DNA of 64,000 nt from Pseudonocardia sp. C8 (GCF_014267175.1 NZ_JACMTR010000002.1:5419501-5483500); one strand, 5' to 3'; numbered from the stretch's first letter, positions 24,494-33,364 are shown. Program-made: numbers and translations. Notes: generated by a model not told the origin, from the letters alone.

Positions 24494-25651
24494 TCACGGC
24501 CCTCGCCGGGCGTTGAGCCGGGCGGCCTGGCGGGTCAGGTGGTCGCGCTCGGCGGCGTTGGACGCCTTCCGGGCGGCCTCGGCGTAGAGCCGCGCCGCCG
24601 TCGCCGGGTCACCGTCGCGCTCGTGGAGGTACGCGGCCACCGCGGTGTACCGGGGCAGCGAGTCGTCCAGCTCGGCGAGCGCGGCCAGGCCGGCGCGCGC
24701 CCCGTCCGCCTCGCCGACGGCCACCGCGCGGTTGAGCCGGACGACCGGGCTGGCGGTCAGGCGCACCAGCTCGTCGTACCACTCGACGATCTGCACCCAA
24801 TCGGTCTCCTCCGCGGTCGGCGCGTCGGCGTGCAGCGCCGCGACGGCGGCCTGCGCCTGGAACTCGCCCAGCTGGTCCCGGGCCAGTGCCGCCTGCAGGA
24901 TCGCGATGCCCTCGGCGATCGCCGCGGTGTCCCACCGGCCGCGGTCCTGCTCGGCGAGCGGAACCAGGCTGCCGTCGGGCGCGGTCCGGGCCGCCCGCCG
25001 GGCGTGGTGCAGCAGCATGAGGGCGAGCAGCCCCGCCACCTCCGGGTGGTCGATCGCCGCGGCGAGCCGGCGGGTGAGCCGGATTGCCTCGGCGGCGAGG
25101 TCGACGTCGCCGGAGTAGCCCTCGTTGAAGACGAGGTAGAGCACGCGCAGCACGGTCGCGACGTCGCCGGGCTGGTCGAACCGCACGCCCGCGACGGTGC
25201 GCTTGGCCCGGCTGATCCGTTGCGCCATGGTCGCCTCGGGCACCAGGTAGGCCTGGGCGATCTGGCGGGTGGTCAGCCCGCCCACGGCGCGCAGCGTGAG
25301 CGCGACCGCGGACGACGGCGTCAGCGACGGGTGGGCGCACAGGAAGTAGAGCTGGAGCGTGTCGTCCACCGCGGGCGCCGACCCCGGCTCCGGCTCGGCG
25401 TCCACCAGGTCCTCCCGGCGGCGGCGGGTCGCCTCCGAGCGGGTGGCGTCGAGGAACCGGCGCCAGGCCACGGTGACCAGCCAGCCCTTCGGGTCCCGCG
25501 GCGGGTCGCCGGGCCAGGCCCGGATCGCCTCGACCAGCGCGTCCTGCACGGCGTCCTCGGCCGCCGCGAAGTCGGCTCCGCGGCGGACGAGGACGGCGAG
25601 CACACCCGGGATGAGGCTCCTGAGCAGGGCCTCGTCCATCTCGGAGGTCAC
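24494..25651 (-). CDS. ECF42-type RNA polymerase sigma factor with C-terminal TPR-like extension
   Basis: A 385-residue ECF sigma factor. Region 2 is AEDAVQDALVEAIRAWPGDPPRDPKGWL and region 4 is LTTRQIAQAYLVPEATMAQRISRAKRT. About 200 extra residues of helical repeats follow (EWYDELVRLTASPVVRLNRAVAVGE...), as in the ECF42 group, which is genetically linked to DGPF/YCII proteins instead of an anti-sigma factor. GTG at 25651 overlaps the YCII stop by 4 bp (GTGA), which favours it over the ATG at 25639. Confidence 0.9.
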   Translation of the reverse strand: MTSEMDEALLRSLIPGVLAVLVRRGADFAAAEDAVQDALVEAIRAWPGDPPRDPKGWLVTVAWRRFLDATRSEATRRRREDLVDAEPEPGSAPAVDDTLQLYFLCAHPSLTPSSAVALTLRAVGGLTTRQIAQAYLVPEATMAQRISRAKRTVAGVRFDQPGDVATVLRVLYLVFNEGYSGDVDLAAEAIRLTRRLAAAIDHPEVAGLLALMLLHHARRAARTAPDGSLVPLAEQDRGRWDTAAIAEGIAILQAALARDQLGEFQAQAAVAALHADAPTAEETDWVQIVEWYDELVRLTASPVVRLNRAVAVGEADGARAGLAALAELDDSLPRYTAVAAYLHERDGDPATAARLYAEAARKASNAAERDHLTRQAARLNARRGP

Positions 25652-26055
25652 TCCGTGATGGTGGGCGGCTCGGTCAGGAACGGGCGCACCTCGAGCCACT
25701 CGTGGATCGGCTCCCCGCCCGCCCCGGGGGCGGCCGACAGCTGCCCGGCCAGCTCGACGGCGCGCTCGTAGCTGTCGACGTCGATCACCATCCAGCCGGC
25801 GATGAGGTCCTTGGTCTCCGCGAACGGGCCGTCGGTGACCGGCGGGCGTCCCTCGCCGTCGTACCGGACCCAGACGCCCTCGGGTGCGAGCGCCTGCCCG
25901 TCGACGAACTCGCCGGTCCCCTCGAGCTTCGCCGCGAAGTCGTTCATGTACTGGATGTGGGCCGAGACCTCCTCGGGTGTCCACCGGTCCATCGGCACGT
26001 CGTTGACCGCCGCAGGGGCGCCACGGTAGTGCTTGAGCAGCAGGTACTTGGCCAT
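25648..26055 (-). CDS. YCII/DGPF domain protein, ECF42 partner
   Basis: A 135-residue ferredoxin-like dimeric protein. It begins MAKYLLLKHYRG and carries the hallmark DGPFAETKDLIAGWMVIDV (about residues 88-106). Such proteins are found beside ECF42 sigma factors and are suspected to be part of their signalling or target set. It is the first gene of a two-gene operon, overlapping the sigma gene by 4 bp. Confidence 0.9.
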   Translation of the reverse strand: MAKYLLLKHYRGAPAAVNDVPMDRWTPEEVSAHIQYMNDFAAKLEGTGEFVDGQALAPEGVWVRYDGEGRPPVTDGPFAETKDLIAGWMVIDVDSYERAVELAGQLSAAPGAGGEPIHEWLEVRPFLTEPPTITE

Positions 26056-26175
26056 CGTCGTTCTCCCTCTGTGCCGGCGCGACCCATCTTCGTCGCGCTC
26101 ACCCCGGGGACGGAGCCGGACGCGGGTTCTCGACATCACCGCCCGAGATTTTTTCGCCGGGATCACCGGTCCGCG

Positions 26176-26436
26176 TCAGCGGCCCGGCTCGGCGGGCCGA
26201 TCGGACCGCGTGGCCAGGACGGCGGTGGTGAGGCGCGGGATCAGCCCGTCGTCCGCGATCCGGTAGCCGAAGTCGGCGTACGCGCGCAGCTCGCGGAACA
26301 CCAGTTCCCCGAGCGGGCCCGGGTAGATCCTGCGGGCATGTGCCGCGGCGGCGCGGACCCCGGTTCGCTCGTGCATCGGCATCGCCGTGGCGTTGCCCTG
26401 GATCGGTGGGGGCGACGGGAACAGCTTGATGGTCAC
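26176..26436 (-). CDS. Small conserved-looking hypothetical protein
   Basis: An 86-residue protein that I do not recognise functionally. The middle (MPMHERTGVRAAAAHARRIYPGPLGELVFRELRAYADFGY) is a well-patterned helical segment and resembles small proteins that I associate with actinobacterial regulator loci. GTG at 26436 has AGGAG 8 bp upstream. No signal peptide or membrane segment is present. A SARP remnant lies just upstream on the same strand. Confidence 0.6.
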   Translation of the reverse strand: MTIKLFPSPPPIQGNATAMPMHERTGVRAAAAHARRIYPGPLGELVFRELRAYADFGYRIADDGLIPRLTTAVLATRSDRPAEPGR

Positions 26437-26486
26437 GGTCGGCTCCTGGTGATCTCCGTGCCCTCGGCGTCGAGGCTGCGGGGAAC

Positions 26487-26573
26487 CTAGTGAGCACGGC
26501 GTGAGCGGGGCCGGACACGACCGGCCTCCTCGTCGATGATCACCTGCTCGCCGAGGAGCGAGATGCGCAGCAT
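26487..26573 (-). pseudogene. Remnant of a SARP/BTAD-type regulator N-terminus
   Basis: ATG at 26573, with GGGAGG upstream, opens a 28-residue frame starting MLRISLLGEQVIIDE and ending RPRSRRAH before TAG. This matches the first strand of BTAD-family (SARP, AfsR-like) regulators, which normally run hundreds of residues. Nothing downstream continues the domain, so it looks like a deletion remnant with an intact start signal. Confidence 0.5.
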
Positions 26574-26649
26574 CGCACCGCGCCTCCCGGTCGGGAACGG
26601 TACTCGGGCAGCACCGGCACGCACCCGTCCAGCAGCCCGGCGCGGCATC

Positions 26650-27114
26650 TCAGAGTTCGACCACCAGGTCCGGGTCGAGCCGCCGGAGCGCGGCGACCAG
26701 GTCGTCACGCTCCGGCCTCGGGTGGATCAAGTACGCCCACCCGTCGGCCGTCTCGATGACGGTCGGGGTGAAGCTGGATCGCAGAGCCGAGCGTCGCAGG
26801 CGTCGGACGCGCACCACGTGCGTCCGCACCACACCCCGCTGACGTCGCAGGACCACAGTGCCGTCCGCGTCCAGGGTCACGTCGACGGCGGTGCTGGCCA
26901 GCTGCCAGCCGATCACCCCGGCGAGCCCGACCAGCACCACGGCGACACCGAACGTGACCGACGCTCCGGGTCCCGGCCCACCGACGGCCAGCACGACGAC
27001 ACCGCCAGCGAACAGGACAACGGAGATCACCCAGGAGGTCCAGAACCATGCGAGCCAGAAGCCGTGCAATCGCCAGTGCCGCGACGCGATGCCGTGGCCG
27101 CCGGTCGTCTCCAT
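26650..27114 (-). CDS. Small membrane protein with two TM helices and PH-like C-terminus
   Basis: A 154-residue protein. Two transmembrane segments (about residues 19-45 and 52-75: FWLAWFWTSWVISVVLFAGG, VTFGVAVVLVGLAGVIGW) are followed by a beta-rich domain (VDVTLDADGTVVLRRQRGVVRTHVVRVRRL) ending in YLIHPRPERDDLVAALRRL. This layout resembles bacterial PH-domain membrane proteins such as mycobacterial Rv0010c, but similarity is only architectural. The function is unknown. Confidence 0.65.
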   Translation of the reverse strand: METTGGHGIASRHWRLHGFWLAWFWTSWVISVVLFAGGVVVLAVGGPGPGASVTFGVAVVLVGLAGVIGWQLASTAVDVTLDADGTVVLRRQRGVVRTHVVRVRRLRRSALRSSFTPTVIETADGWAYLIHPRPERDDLVAALRRLDPDLVVEL

Positions 27115-27261
27115 GCTCGGATGCCCACCCTCCGTGCCGGGGCGGCATCTCGGCGGTGGCGCCGCGTCCCCACACCGTCCGGCACGCCGTCCTCGCCGCC
27201 GGTGTGGACGGCGTTACCGCCGTACTCCTCGTCGCCGGCGGCCGCGCGGGCGCCTGCGGTG

Positions 27262-27696
27262 TCAGGTCGGGAACACCCGGGCCAGCCCGGACAGCAGGGC
27301 GGCCAGGCCGGCGACGCCGAGGGCGCCGCAGAAGACCGTGAAGCCGATGACGACGCCGCGCGGTGCGGCCACCGGCCGCGACTGCGCGGGGTCGCGCGGG
27401 TTCACCTGGACCCGGACGGCCTGACCGGCCTCGACGCTCCGGTCGGTGCGCAGCGGTGCCCGGCCGTCGCGCTCGTCGTCGTTCCCGTCCCGGTAGCGGT
27501 AGTGGACGGTGAGCTCCCGGCGTGCCCTCCCCGGACGCGCCGGGTCCTCGTCCCGGGACAGGCCGGTGACCTCCCCCGTGACGGCCGGCCAGTCCGGCAT
27601 GTCCCGCAGCTCACGCAGCATCCTGCCCGCGCCCACCACGGCGACGATGCACAGCAGGACACCGATCGCCACCTGCGCCGATCCGTACAGGTTCAT
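27262..27696 (-). CDS. DUF3592-type membrane protein (second of a pair)
   Basis: A 144-residue protein with an N-terminal helix (VAIGVLLCIVAVVGAGRML), an extracytoplasmic beta domain (WPAVTGEVTGL, ELTVHYRYRDGN, VEAGQAVRVQVNPRDPAQSRPV) and a C-terminal helix. This is the DUF3592 plan. ATG at 27696 overlaps the stop of the upstream paralogue by 4 bp (ATGA), so the two are coupled and probably form a complex. The function is unknown. Confidence 0.75.
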   Translation of the reverse strand: MNLYGSAQVAIGVLLCIVAVVGAGRMLRELRDMPDWPAVTGEVTGLSRDEDPARPGRARRELTVHYRYRDGNDDERDGRAPLRTDRSVEAGQAVRVQVNPRDPAQSRPVAAPRGVVIGFTVFCGALGVAGLAALLSGLARVFPT

Positions 27697-28139
27697 GATG
27701 CGCTCCCCCACAGCAGTGCCCCGATGCAGACGGCGACCGCACCGAGGACGACGAACACCACGCCCGAGCAGCCGTGCCCGGCGGAACCGCGGCACCGGTA
27801 CTGCGAGCGGGTGGGATCGTCCGGATCGACGTGGACCGTCGCGGTCGTCCCGGGAACGGCGATGTCACTGTCCGAGAGGTCGGCCTCGGCCTCGTGCAGC
27901 GGTCCGCCGTGCGGCAGCCGGTACCGGTAGGTCACCACGGTCACGGTGATCGAGCGAGCACGGTCCCCGGTGCGGACGCGTCTGTCCTGCCGGACGGCGA
28001 CGACGTCGGCCCGGACCGGCGTCCACCGACGGGCACGCCGTTCCCGCAGCACGGGACGGAGGACCTGCCCCAGACCGGCCACGACGAAGACCACGCCCAT
28101 CGCAGCGAACGCGCCCGCCACCCCGCCGATCGCGGTCAT
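27693..28139 (-). CDS. DUF3592-type membrane protein (first of a pair)
   Basis: A 148-residue paralogue of the next gene: N-terminal helix (FAAMGVVFVVAGLGQVLRPV), a beta domain (TPVRADVVAV, ITVTVVTYRYRLPHGG, VPGTTATVHVDPDDPTRSQ) and a C-terminal helix. The shared VxVxPxDPxxSQ/R segment shows that the two arose by duplication. ATG at 28139; divergent from the GH16 lipoprotein gene. The function is unknown. Confidence 0.75.
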   Translation of the reverse strand: MTAIGGVAGAFAAMGVVFVVAGLGQVLRPVLRERRARRWTPVRADVVAVRQDRRVRTGDRARSITVTVVTYRYRLPHGGPLHEAEADLSDSDIAVPGTTATVHVDPDDPTRSQYRCRGSAGHGCSGVVFVVLGAVAVCIGALLWGSAS

Positions 28140-28284
28140 GACCACCCGTCCCGCCACGACGTCGCATCGGTCATCGCGGTGACCCCGATGCCCGGTGACG
28201 CTGCACCGACCGGCCGAACCCGGCGCACCGACATCCGGTGCGACGCACCCGCACAATGGGGGCGATGGGCTCACGGGGGACAGC

Positions 28285-29194
28285 ATGACGGGCGGCGCGG
28301 AGACGGTGGGGCGCCGCGGGTTCCTGCGGGCGGCCGCCGCGGTCCTGGGGGCAGGCGCCGTGCTCCCGGCCGCCGGTGGGTGCACGCCCGGCAGCGACCG
28401 GGCACCGGCCGGGCGAACGGACCGGCCCGACCTTCCGCCGGAAGACCGACCGGCCCTCCCACCCGGTGAGTGGACGATCGACCCGGCCCGCAGACGAGTT
28501 CGACGGCGACGCGTGGGACCCGTCCAGGTGGGCCACCGACCACTGGACGAGCGGCGGTGGGGGCCTCCACTTCGAACCCGACCGGGCGACCGTCCACGGC
28601 GGACGCCTCCACATCGAGGTCCGGCGGCCTTCCGGATCGGGTCCCTGGCGTGCCGGGCTGTTGCACTCCGCGTTCGCCATCGGTGCCGACACCTACCTCG
28701 AGGTGCGGGCGAAGATGATCCCGTTCGCGGCGAACGTGAACTCGGCGATCTGGGTGCAGCAGGAGACCGGCCCCGGGCCGGACGGCGACCTGAACGTCGA
28801 GATCGACCTGCAGGAGTACCACCAGGACAACCGGCACGCCGGACGGCAGAACGTGCGCAGCAGCGCCCACCTGTGGCGGTGGACGCCGTCGCCCCCACCG
28901 CACGCGGATCTCACGCCGAAGCTGGGCCGGTCGTTCCCCACCGGGGCCGACCTCGACCGGGGATTCCACCGGTACGGCCTGGAACGCCGCAACGGCGAGG
29001 TGAACCTCTACTTCGAGGGAACCCTGCTCCGGCAGCTGCACCGCGAGATCGAGAACCCGGAACACCGCGAGCTGCTCGCCACCCAGGACCGCCGGCTCAT
29101 CCTCGCCTGCAACGGCCTCGCCCCGGGTCTCCCGGAGGCCGAGGGCGATATGGAGATCGACTACGTCCGGGTGTACACGGCCGGCCGGACCTGA
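28285..29194 (+). pseudogene. Tat-exported GH16 family glycoside hydrolase lipoprotein, frameshifted
   Basis: The N-terminal part (frame 1) has a twin-arginine lipoprotein signal: RRGFLRAAAAVLG and a lipobox ending PAAGGC, followed by a Pro-rich linker ending EWTIDPA. The catalytic part (another frame) begins DEFDGDAWDPSRW and includes the GH16 active-site strand VEIDLQEYHQD (Glu-x-Asp-x-x-Glu) and the end DMEIDYVRVYTAG. Deleting one C in the CCC run at 28487-28489 joins them into about 302 residues. The enzyme would hydrolyse an extracellular beta-glucan-like polysaccharide. Either a sequencing error or a genuine inactivating insertion is possible. Confidence 0.8.
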
Positions 29195-29225
29195 GGGGCA
29201 CGGTCGACCCGGACGGCCGATCTCG

Positions 29226-29253
29226 TTCCCGCCGACGTCGTCGGGCGCGGGAA
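29226..29253. terminator. Hairpin downstream of GH16 gene
   Basis: TTCCCGC (29226-29232) pairs perfectly with GCGGGAA (29247-29253), with a 14-nt loop. It lies between the convergent GH16 gene and the hypothetical gene at 29269-29691. No U-tract is present, which is usual in this genome type. Confidence 0.45.
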
Positions 29254-29268
29254 TCGCCGACACGTTCC

Positions 29269-29691
29269 CTACTCCCCCTGCCCCACACCCCGCTCGTGGA
29301 GGGCCTCGGCGATGGCGCTGCTGATCCTCGCCGTCCCGGTGACCGCCTTCGGCGAGTAGATCCCGAGGAACCCGCTCGGTTCCGGGCCGATCAGTTCCGC
29401 ACCGGCACTCGCGTCGGCGGCGATCTGCTGCAGCTCCCGGTGGAGGTTGCCCAGTTCCAGGACGCCGAAGACGTACACCGAGGTGGCGTCCGTACGGAGC
29501 TCGACCGTCCGCGTCCTGGTGAGCCGGGCGGTCACCGCGCCGACGGGGGCATCGAGATCGACGGCTCCCTGCCGTCCCAGGATGCGGACCCGGCCGTCCC
29601 GTACGGTCAGCACGCGGTGCCGCCCGGCCATGGCGAACCTGCTGCGCTTGCATCCGACGAGCGCCACGAGCGGCGCGGGTGCCCGACTCAT
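29269..29691 (-). CDS. Hypothetical protein with beta-rich N-terminal half
   Basis: A 140-residue protein of unknown function. The first 80 residues predict beta strands (RHRVLTVRDGRVRILGRQG, VTARLTRTRTVELRTDATSVYVFG) and the rest is helical (LGNLHRELQQIAADA, ARISSAIAEALHERG). This resembles a PH-like domain by pattern only. No signal peptide or membrane segment is present. It sits alone between two hairpins. Confidence 0.6.
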   Translation of the reverse strand: MSRAPAPLVALVGCKRSRFAMAGRHRVLTVRDGRVRILGRQGAVDLDAPVGAVTARLTRTRTVELRTDATSVYVFGVLELGNLHRELQQIAADASAGAELIGPEPSGFLGIYSPKAVTGTARISSAIAEALHERGVGQGE

Positions 29692-29756
29692 TCCCGCAGG
29701 CTAACCACCGGAACCGCGCCGGAGGCACGATCCTTACGCGATCCGAACACACGGCG

Positions 29757-29791
29757 CCGGGGGCATGCCCGACCTAGGCGGTCGCCCCCGG
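29757..29791. terminator. Terminator of the ABC transporter/RpiR operon
   Basis: CCGGGGGC (29757-29764) pairs perfectly with GCCCCCGG (29784-29791), with a 19-nt loop, 7 bp downstream of the RpiR stop codon on the minus strand. Confidence 0.6.
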
Positions 29792-29798
29792 ACGGGTG

Positions 29799-30680
29799 TC
29801 AGAGCGTCCACGCGTCCCTGTGGTCGCGGGGGGACTCCGCGGCGAGCCCGTCCAGCAGCCCGGCGAGCTTGGTCTGCGCATGCCGGCTGACCCCCGGTGC
29901 GCTCCGGGCGATGCCGACCTGCAACGCGTGGAGCAGGAGGACGTGCGAGACCCGGCCGGTCACCACGTCGGTCCCCATCGGGCCGACGGCCGTGCCGGCG
30001 ACGAGCGGGACGTCGACCTGCTGGATCAGCGCCGAGTCGGCGAAGCTGGAGATCCCGATCGTCGTGGCACCGGCCTCCCGGGCGGCGGCGACGGCGGCCA
30101 GCGTGGGCCGGTTCGCGCCGCTGTGGCTCACGGCGAGGCACACGTCGTCCGGGGCGAGCAGGCGGGCGGTCAGGAGCTGGGCGACGTTGTCGGCCGGCGC
30201 CTCCGTCGGCCACCCGGCGCAGACGAAGCGGAACGCGGCGTCCTGCACCGGCGGTGCGGAGGCTCCCGTGCCGACGAACAGCCGCCGGTTCGCCGCGGCG
30301 AGCGCCGCCACGGCGCCGTCGACCTGGGCCTGGTCGATGGTGTCGGCGCCGAGGCGCAGGCTCTCGATCGCGGTGGCGAAGACCGCGGCCACCGTCGCCG
30401 GCTCCGGCGGGGGGCGGTCGGGGACCTCCCGCGCGAGCGCCAGCCGCAGCTGCTGGAGCCCGGTGAAGCCGAGGCTCTTGCACGTCCGCACGACGGTCGC
30501 CGTGGAGGTGCTCGCCGCGTCGGCGATCTCGGCGACCGACCAGTGCAGGACCTGCTCGGGGTGGTCGAGCAGCACCGTGGCGACCCGCTGCTCGCTGGCC
30601 ACCAACCTGCCCAGCATCGCGCGGATCCTGGGCAGGGCTTCCGAGGGTCCTGGTGCCGGGCGGTTCACGGGCAGGATCAT
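29799..30680 (-). CDS. MurR/RpiR family regulator of the phosphate-ester ABC operon
   Basis: A 293-residue regulator: N-terminal RpiR HTH (WSVAEIADAASTSTATVVRTCKSLGFTGLQQL, about residues 48-80) and a C-terminal SIS sugar-phosphate-binding domain (FVGTGASAPPVQDAAFRF, LAVSHSGANRPTLAAVAAAREAGATTIGISS). It is the last gene of the seven-gene operon, and its ATG overlaps the permease stop by 4 bp. SIS domains bind phosphosugars, so the inducer is likely a phosphorylated sugar or polyol carried or produced by the operon. Confidence 0.92.
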   Translation of the reverse strand: MILPVNRPAPGPSEALPRIRAMLGRLVASEQRVATVLLDHPEQVLHWSVAEIADAASTSTATVVRTCKSLGFTGLQQLRLALAREVPDRPPPEPATVAAVFATAIESLRLGADTIDQAQVDGAVAALAAANRRLFVGTGASAPPVQDAAFRFVCAGWPTEAPADNVAQLLTARLLAPDDVCLAVSHSGANRPTLAAVAAAREAGATTIGISSFADSALIQQVDVPLVAGTAVGPMGTDVVTGRVSHVLLLHALQVGIARSAPGVSRHAQTKLAGLLDGLAAESPRDHRDAWTL

Positions 30681-31555
30681 CGCAGTCCCGAGCGGACGAA
30701 GGCGTCGACGACCTGCCGCTGCAGCGCGAAGTACAGCGCGAACACCGGCAGGCAGGCCAGTCCGGACGCGGCCATCAGCGCTCCCCAGTCGTTCCCCTCG
30801 GAGGTGAGGAACGAGCGGATCCCGACCTGGATCAGGTCGTCGCTGCGGCGCAGCACCATCGTCGGCCAGAAGTACTCGTTCCACGCCCCGATGAAGGCGA
30901 GGATGGTGACCGCCGCGATCGCGGGCCGGATGTTCGGCAGCAGCACGCTGACCAGGGTGCCGAACGGTGAGCGACCGTCCATCGTGGCCGCGTCGAACAG
31001 TTCCCGCGGGAACGCGCTGACGTGCTGGAAGAGCAGGAGCACCGCGACCGCCGTGACGAGCTGCGGCAGCACGACGGCGGTCAGCGTCTCCAGCAGGCCG
31101 AGCTGGGAGATCAGGACGTAGTTCGGCAGCATCGTGGCCTGCACCGGGACCAGCCAGGTGCACACGATCAGCAGCATGATCAGGCGTTTGGCCGGGAAGT
31201 CCCACCGGGCCAGCGCGTACGCGGCCAGGACGCTGGTCAGCACCGTGCCCGCGGCCACGGCGGCGGCCATCAGGAACGTCCCGACCAGCATGGAGCCGAA
31301 CGGCAGGCTCGCCAGCACGTGGGCGTAGTTGTCCAGCGTGACCGACGCGGGCACGAGCCGCCGGTCGAGCACGTCCTCGGACGGCTTCACCGACGTGGCG
31401 TACATCCAGTACACCGGGAACGCGCTCGCCAGACCCGCGACGGCGAGCACGACGTGGCCACCGATGCCGCGCCACCACGGCGGCCGGTGGCCGGTCGGTT
31501 CCGGCATCGTCGTCGGGGCCGCCCGCCCGGGCGGCGGTTCGACAGGAGTCAGCAC
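30677..31555 (-). CDS. Carbohydrate ABC transporter permease (UgpE/MalG type)
   Basis: A 292-residue inner-membrane permease with six helices and the EAA loop near the C-terminus (ELFDAATMDGRSPFGTLVSVLLPNIRPAI, about residues 185-213). It pairs with the permease upstream. GTG at 31555 has GAGGGGA about 8 bp upstream; an ATG at 31507 is possible. It overlaps the RpiR gene by 4 bp. Confidence 0.93.
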   Translation of the reverse strand: MLTPVEPPPGRAAPTTMPEPTGHRPPWWRGIGGHVVLAVAGLASAFPVYWMYATSVKPSEDVLDRRLVPASVTLDNYAHVLASLPFGSMLVGTFLMAAAVAAGTVLTSVLAAYALARWDFPAKRLIMLLIVCTWLVPVQATMLPNYVLISQLGLLETLTAVVLPQLVTAVAVLLLFQHVSAFPRELFDAATMDGRSPFGTLVSVLLPNIRPAIAAVTILAFIGAWNEYFWPTMVLRRSDDLIQVGIRSFLTSEGNDWGALMAASGLACLPVFALYFALQRQVVDAFVRSGLR

Positions 31556-31568
31556 CGTGTGAGTCCCC

Positions 31569-32519
31569 TCAGTTGTCGTAGAAGCTGAAGCGCCGGAGCA
31601 GCGCGAGCAGGCCGGCCGCCAGCACCCCGAACGCGGCGAAGAACACGACCGAGGCGGCCGACGCGAACCCGACGTCGAAGTTCGTGAACCCGAACTTGTA
31701 GAGCAGGTAGTAGACGTTCATGGTCGTCCCGGAGGGGCCGCCCTGGGTGAGCAGGTCGATCAGCGCGAACGACCACTGTGCCGAGAGCAGGACCGTCATC
31801 AGCGTCATGAACAGCACGGTCGGCGAGAGCAACGGCAGCGTGATCGTCCCCAGGATCCGCCGGCGGGAGGCGCCGTCGAGGGCGGCCGCCTGGACGTACT
31901 CGCCGTCGATGCCGGCCAGCCCGGCCGCGAACACGAGCACCGCGAACCCGGTGATCTGCCAGCCGGTGATGAGGATGATCGCGACGAGCGCGGTGTCGAC
32001 GTTGCGGAACCAGTTGCCGGCATCGGCGCCGACGACCCCGAGCACCTGGTTGACGAGGCCGTCCTGGGTCAGCATCCACCGCCACACCGCGGCGGTCGCG
32101 ACCGGCGTGACGAGCATCGGCAGGAACACCAGCGCCTGGTACACGGTGCGTGCGCGACCGCCGACCCGGCGGGAGAGCAGGGCGATCGCCATCGGGACCG
32201 CAACCGCGAACGGCAGCAGCCCCAGCACGTACCAGCCGGTGTTCACCACCGCCTGGTGCATCTCGGGAAGCGCCATCACCTCGGCGTAGTTCTGCCAGCC
32301 GACCCAGGTGGCCGGCGTGGTGGGCAGCAGGTTCCAGTCGTAGAACGACCACTCGACGGTCTGCACGAGCGGCCGGTACACCCAGACGACGAGGCCGGCG
32401 ACGGCCGGCAGCAGGTAGAGGTAGGGCCGCACCCATCCCCACCCCCGCGCCGCGGCCGGAGCCGCGGCGGGGGTGGGGACCGGGCCGGCCACCGGGAGCG
32501 GGGCGGCGTCGACGAGCAT
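31569..32519 (-). CDS. Carbohydrate ABC transporter permease (UgpA/MalF type)
   Basis: A 316-residue permease: a Pro/Ala-rich cytoplasmic N-terminus, then six helices with the EAA loop YVQAAALDGASRRRILGTITLPLLSPT (about residues 210-236). The start ATG shares one base with the stop of the metallophosphoesterase gene (TGATG), so translation is coupled. It forms the heterodimeric channel with the next gene. Confidence 0.93.
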   Translation of the reverse strand: MLVDAAPLPVAGPVPTPAAAPAAARGWGWVRPYLYLLPAVAGLVVWVYRPLVQTVEWSFYDWNLLPTTPATWVGWQNYAEVMALPEMHQAVVNTGWYVLGLLPFAVAVPMAIALLSRRVGGRARTVYQALVFLPMLVTPVATAAVWRWMLTQDGLVNQVLGVVGADAGNWFRNVDTALVAIILITGWQITGFAVLVFAAGLAGIDGEYVQAAALDGASRRRILGTITLPLLSPTVLFMTLMTVLLSAQWSFALIDLLTQGGPSGTTMNVYYLLYKFGFTNFDVGFASAASVVFFAAFGVLAAGLLALLRRFSFYDN

Positions 32520-33364
32520 CAGCGGGCGTCGGACAGGGCCCGCACGGCGGCGGCCATCTCGGCAGCGGTCATCTCGTACACCGGCTGCTCGTCCTCGTCC
32601 GGGAGCTGGACGGAGGTGACGGTCAGGTTCCCGTCCTGCACCTCGACCCGGCTGAACGCGGAGGCGGGCCGGCCGCGCAGGGTGCCGGCGGCCGCCGTCG
32701 GGTCGAAGCCGTAGGCGAGCGCACCGCCGACCCACAGGAACGTCGAGCCGATCACGCTCGCCGCCGGGACGTGCGTGTGCCCGGCGAGAACCGCGCGGAC
32801 GTCGGTGCCCTCCAGCACCTCGTGCAGCACCTCCGGGGAGCGGAAACCGACGACGGCGTGCAGCTCGTCCCGCGCCGGGACCGGCGGGTGGTGCAGCACG
32901 ACGACGGTGCCCTCGGGGGCCGGGGTCGCGAGCTGCGCCCGCAGCCAGGCGTACTGCGCCTCGTCGATCTCGCCGTGGTGGTGGCCGGGGACGGTCGTGT
33001 CCAGCACGACCAGCCGCAGGCCGCGGATGTCGTGGACGGTGTCGTGGCTGCGCCGGCCCGCGCCGGGATCGTCGAGCAGCTCGGCGTGGAACGCGGAACG
33101 CTCGTCGTGGTTGCCCATCACGTAGACGATCTCGGCGCCGAGCATCTGCGCGGCGGGCTCGACGAGGCTCCGCAGCCGCCGGTAGGCGGCGGGCTCGCCG
33201 GCGTCCGCCAGGTCCCCGCTCAGCACGATCGCGTCCGTGGGCACGCCGCTGACGATCGCCGCGTCGAGCGCGCGGCGCAGGTTGTCGTAGCTGTCGACGC
33301 TGCCGTGCAGCAGCCGGTCCTCGGGGACGATGTGGGTGTCGGTCAGGTGCAGCAGGCTGGTCAC
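32519..33364 (-). CDS. Class III-type metallophosphoesterase (CpdA/GpdQ-like)
   Basis: A 281-residue binuclear-metal phosphodiesterase. The metal-site motifs are complete: LTDTHIVP (DxH), LSGDLAD (GD), MGNHDER (GNHD), VVLHHPPVP (H) and LAGHTHVPA (GHxH). Relatives cleave cyclic nucleotides or glycerophosphodiesters. Its position inside a glycerol-phosphate-type importer operon suggests processing of imported phosphodiesters; this is inference. GTG at 33364 overlaps the phosphatase stop by 4 bp. Confidence 0.92.
   Translation of the reverse strand: MTSLLHLTDTHIVPEDRLLHGSVDSYDNLRRALDAAIVSGVPTDAIVLSGDLADAGEPAAYRRLRSLVEPAAQMLGAEIVYVMGNHDERSAFHAELLDDPGAGRRSHDTVHDIRGLRLVVLDTTVPGHHHGEIDEAQYAWLRAQLATPAPEGTVVVLHHPPVPARDELHAVVGFRSPEVLHEVLEGTDVRAVLAGHTHVPAASVIGSTFLWVGGALAYGFDPTAAAGTLRGRPASAFSRVEVQDGNLTVTSVQLPDEDEQPVYEMTAAEMAAAVRALSDAR

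Noticed and set aside
26536..28898. Several long overlapping frames on both strands around the DUF3592 pair
   Set aside because: Only the annotated minus-strand genes have start signals, 4-bp coupling and membrane-plus-beta-domain patterns.
29195..30807. Continuation of the first GH16 frame for more than 500 codons past the frameshift
   Set aside because: It runs through the hairpin and antisense to two minus-strand genes; the real continuation is the GH16 domain in the neighbouring frame.
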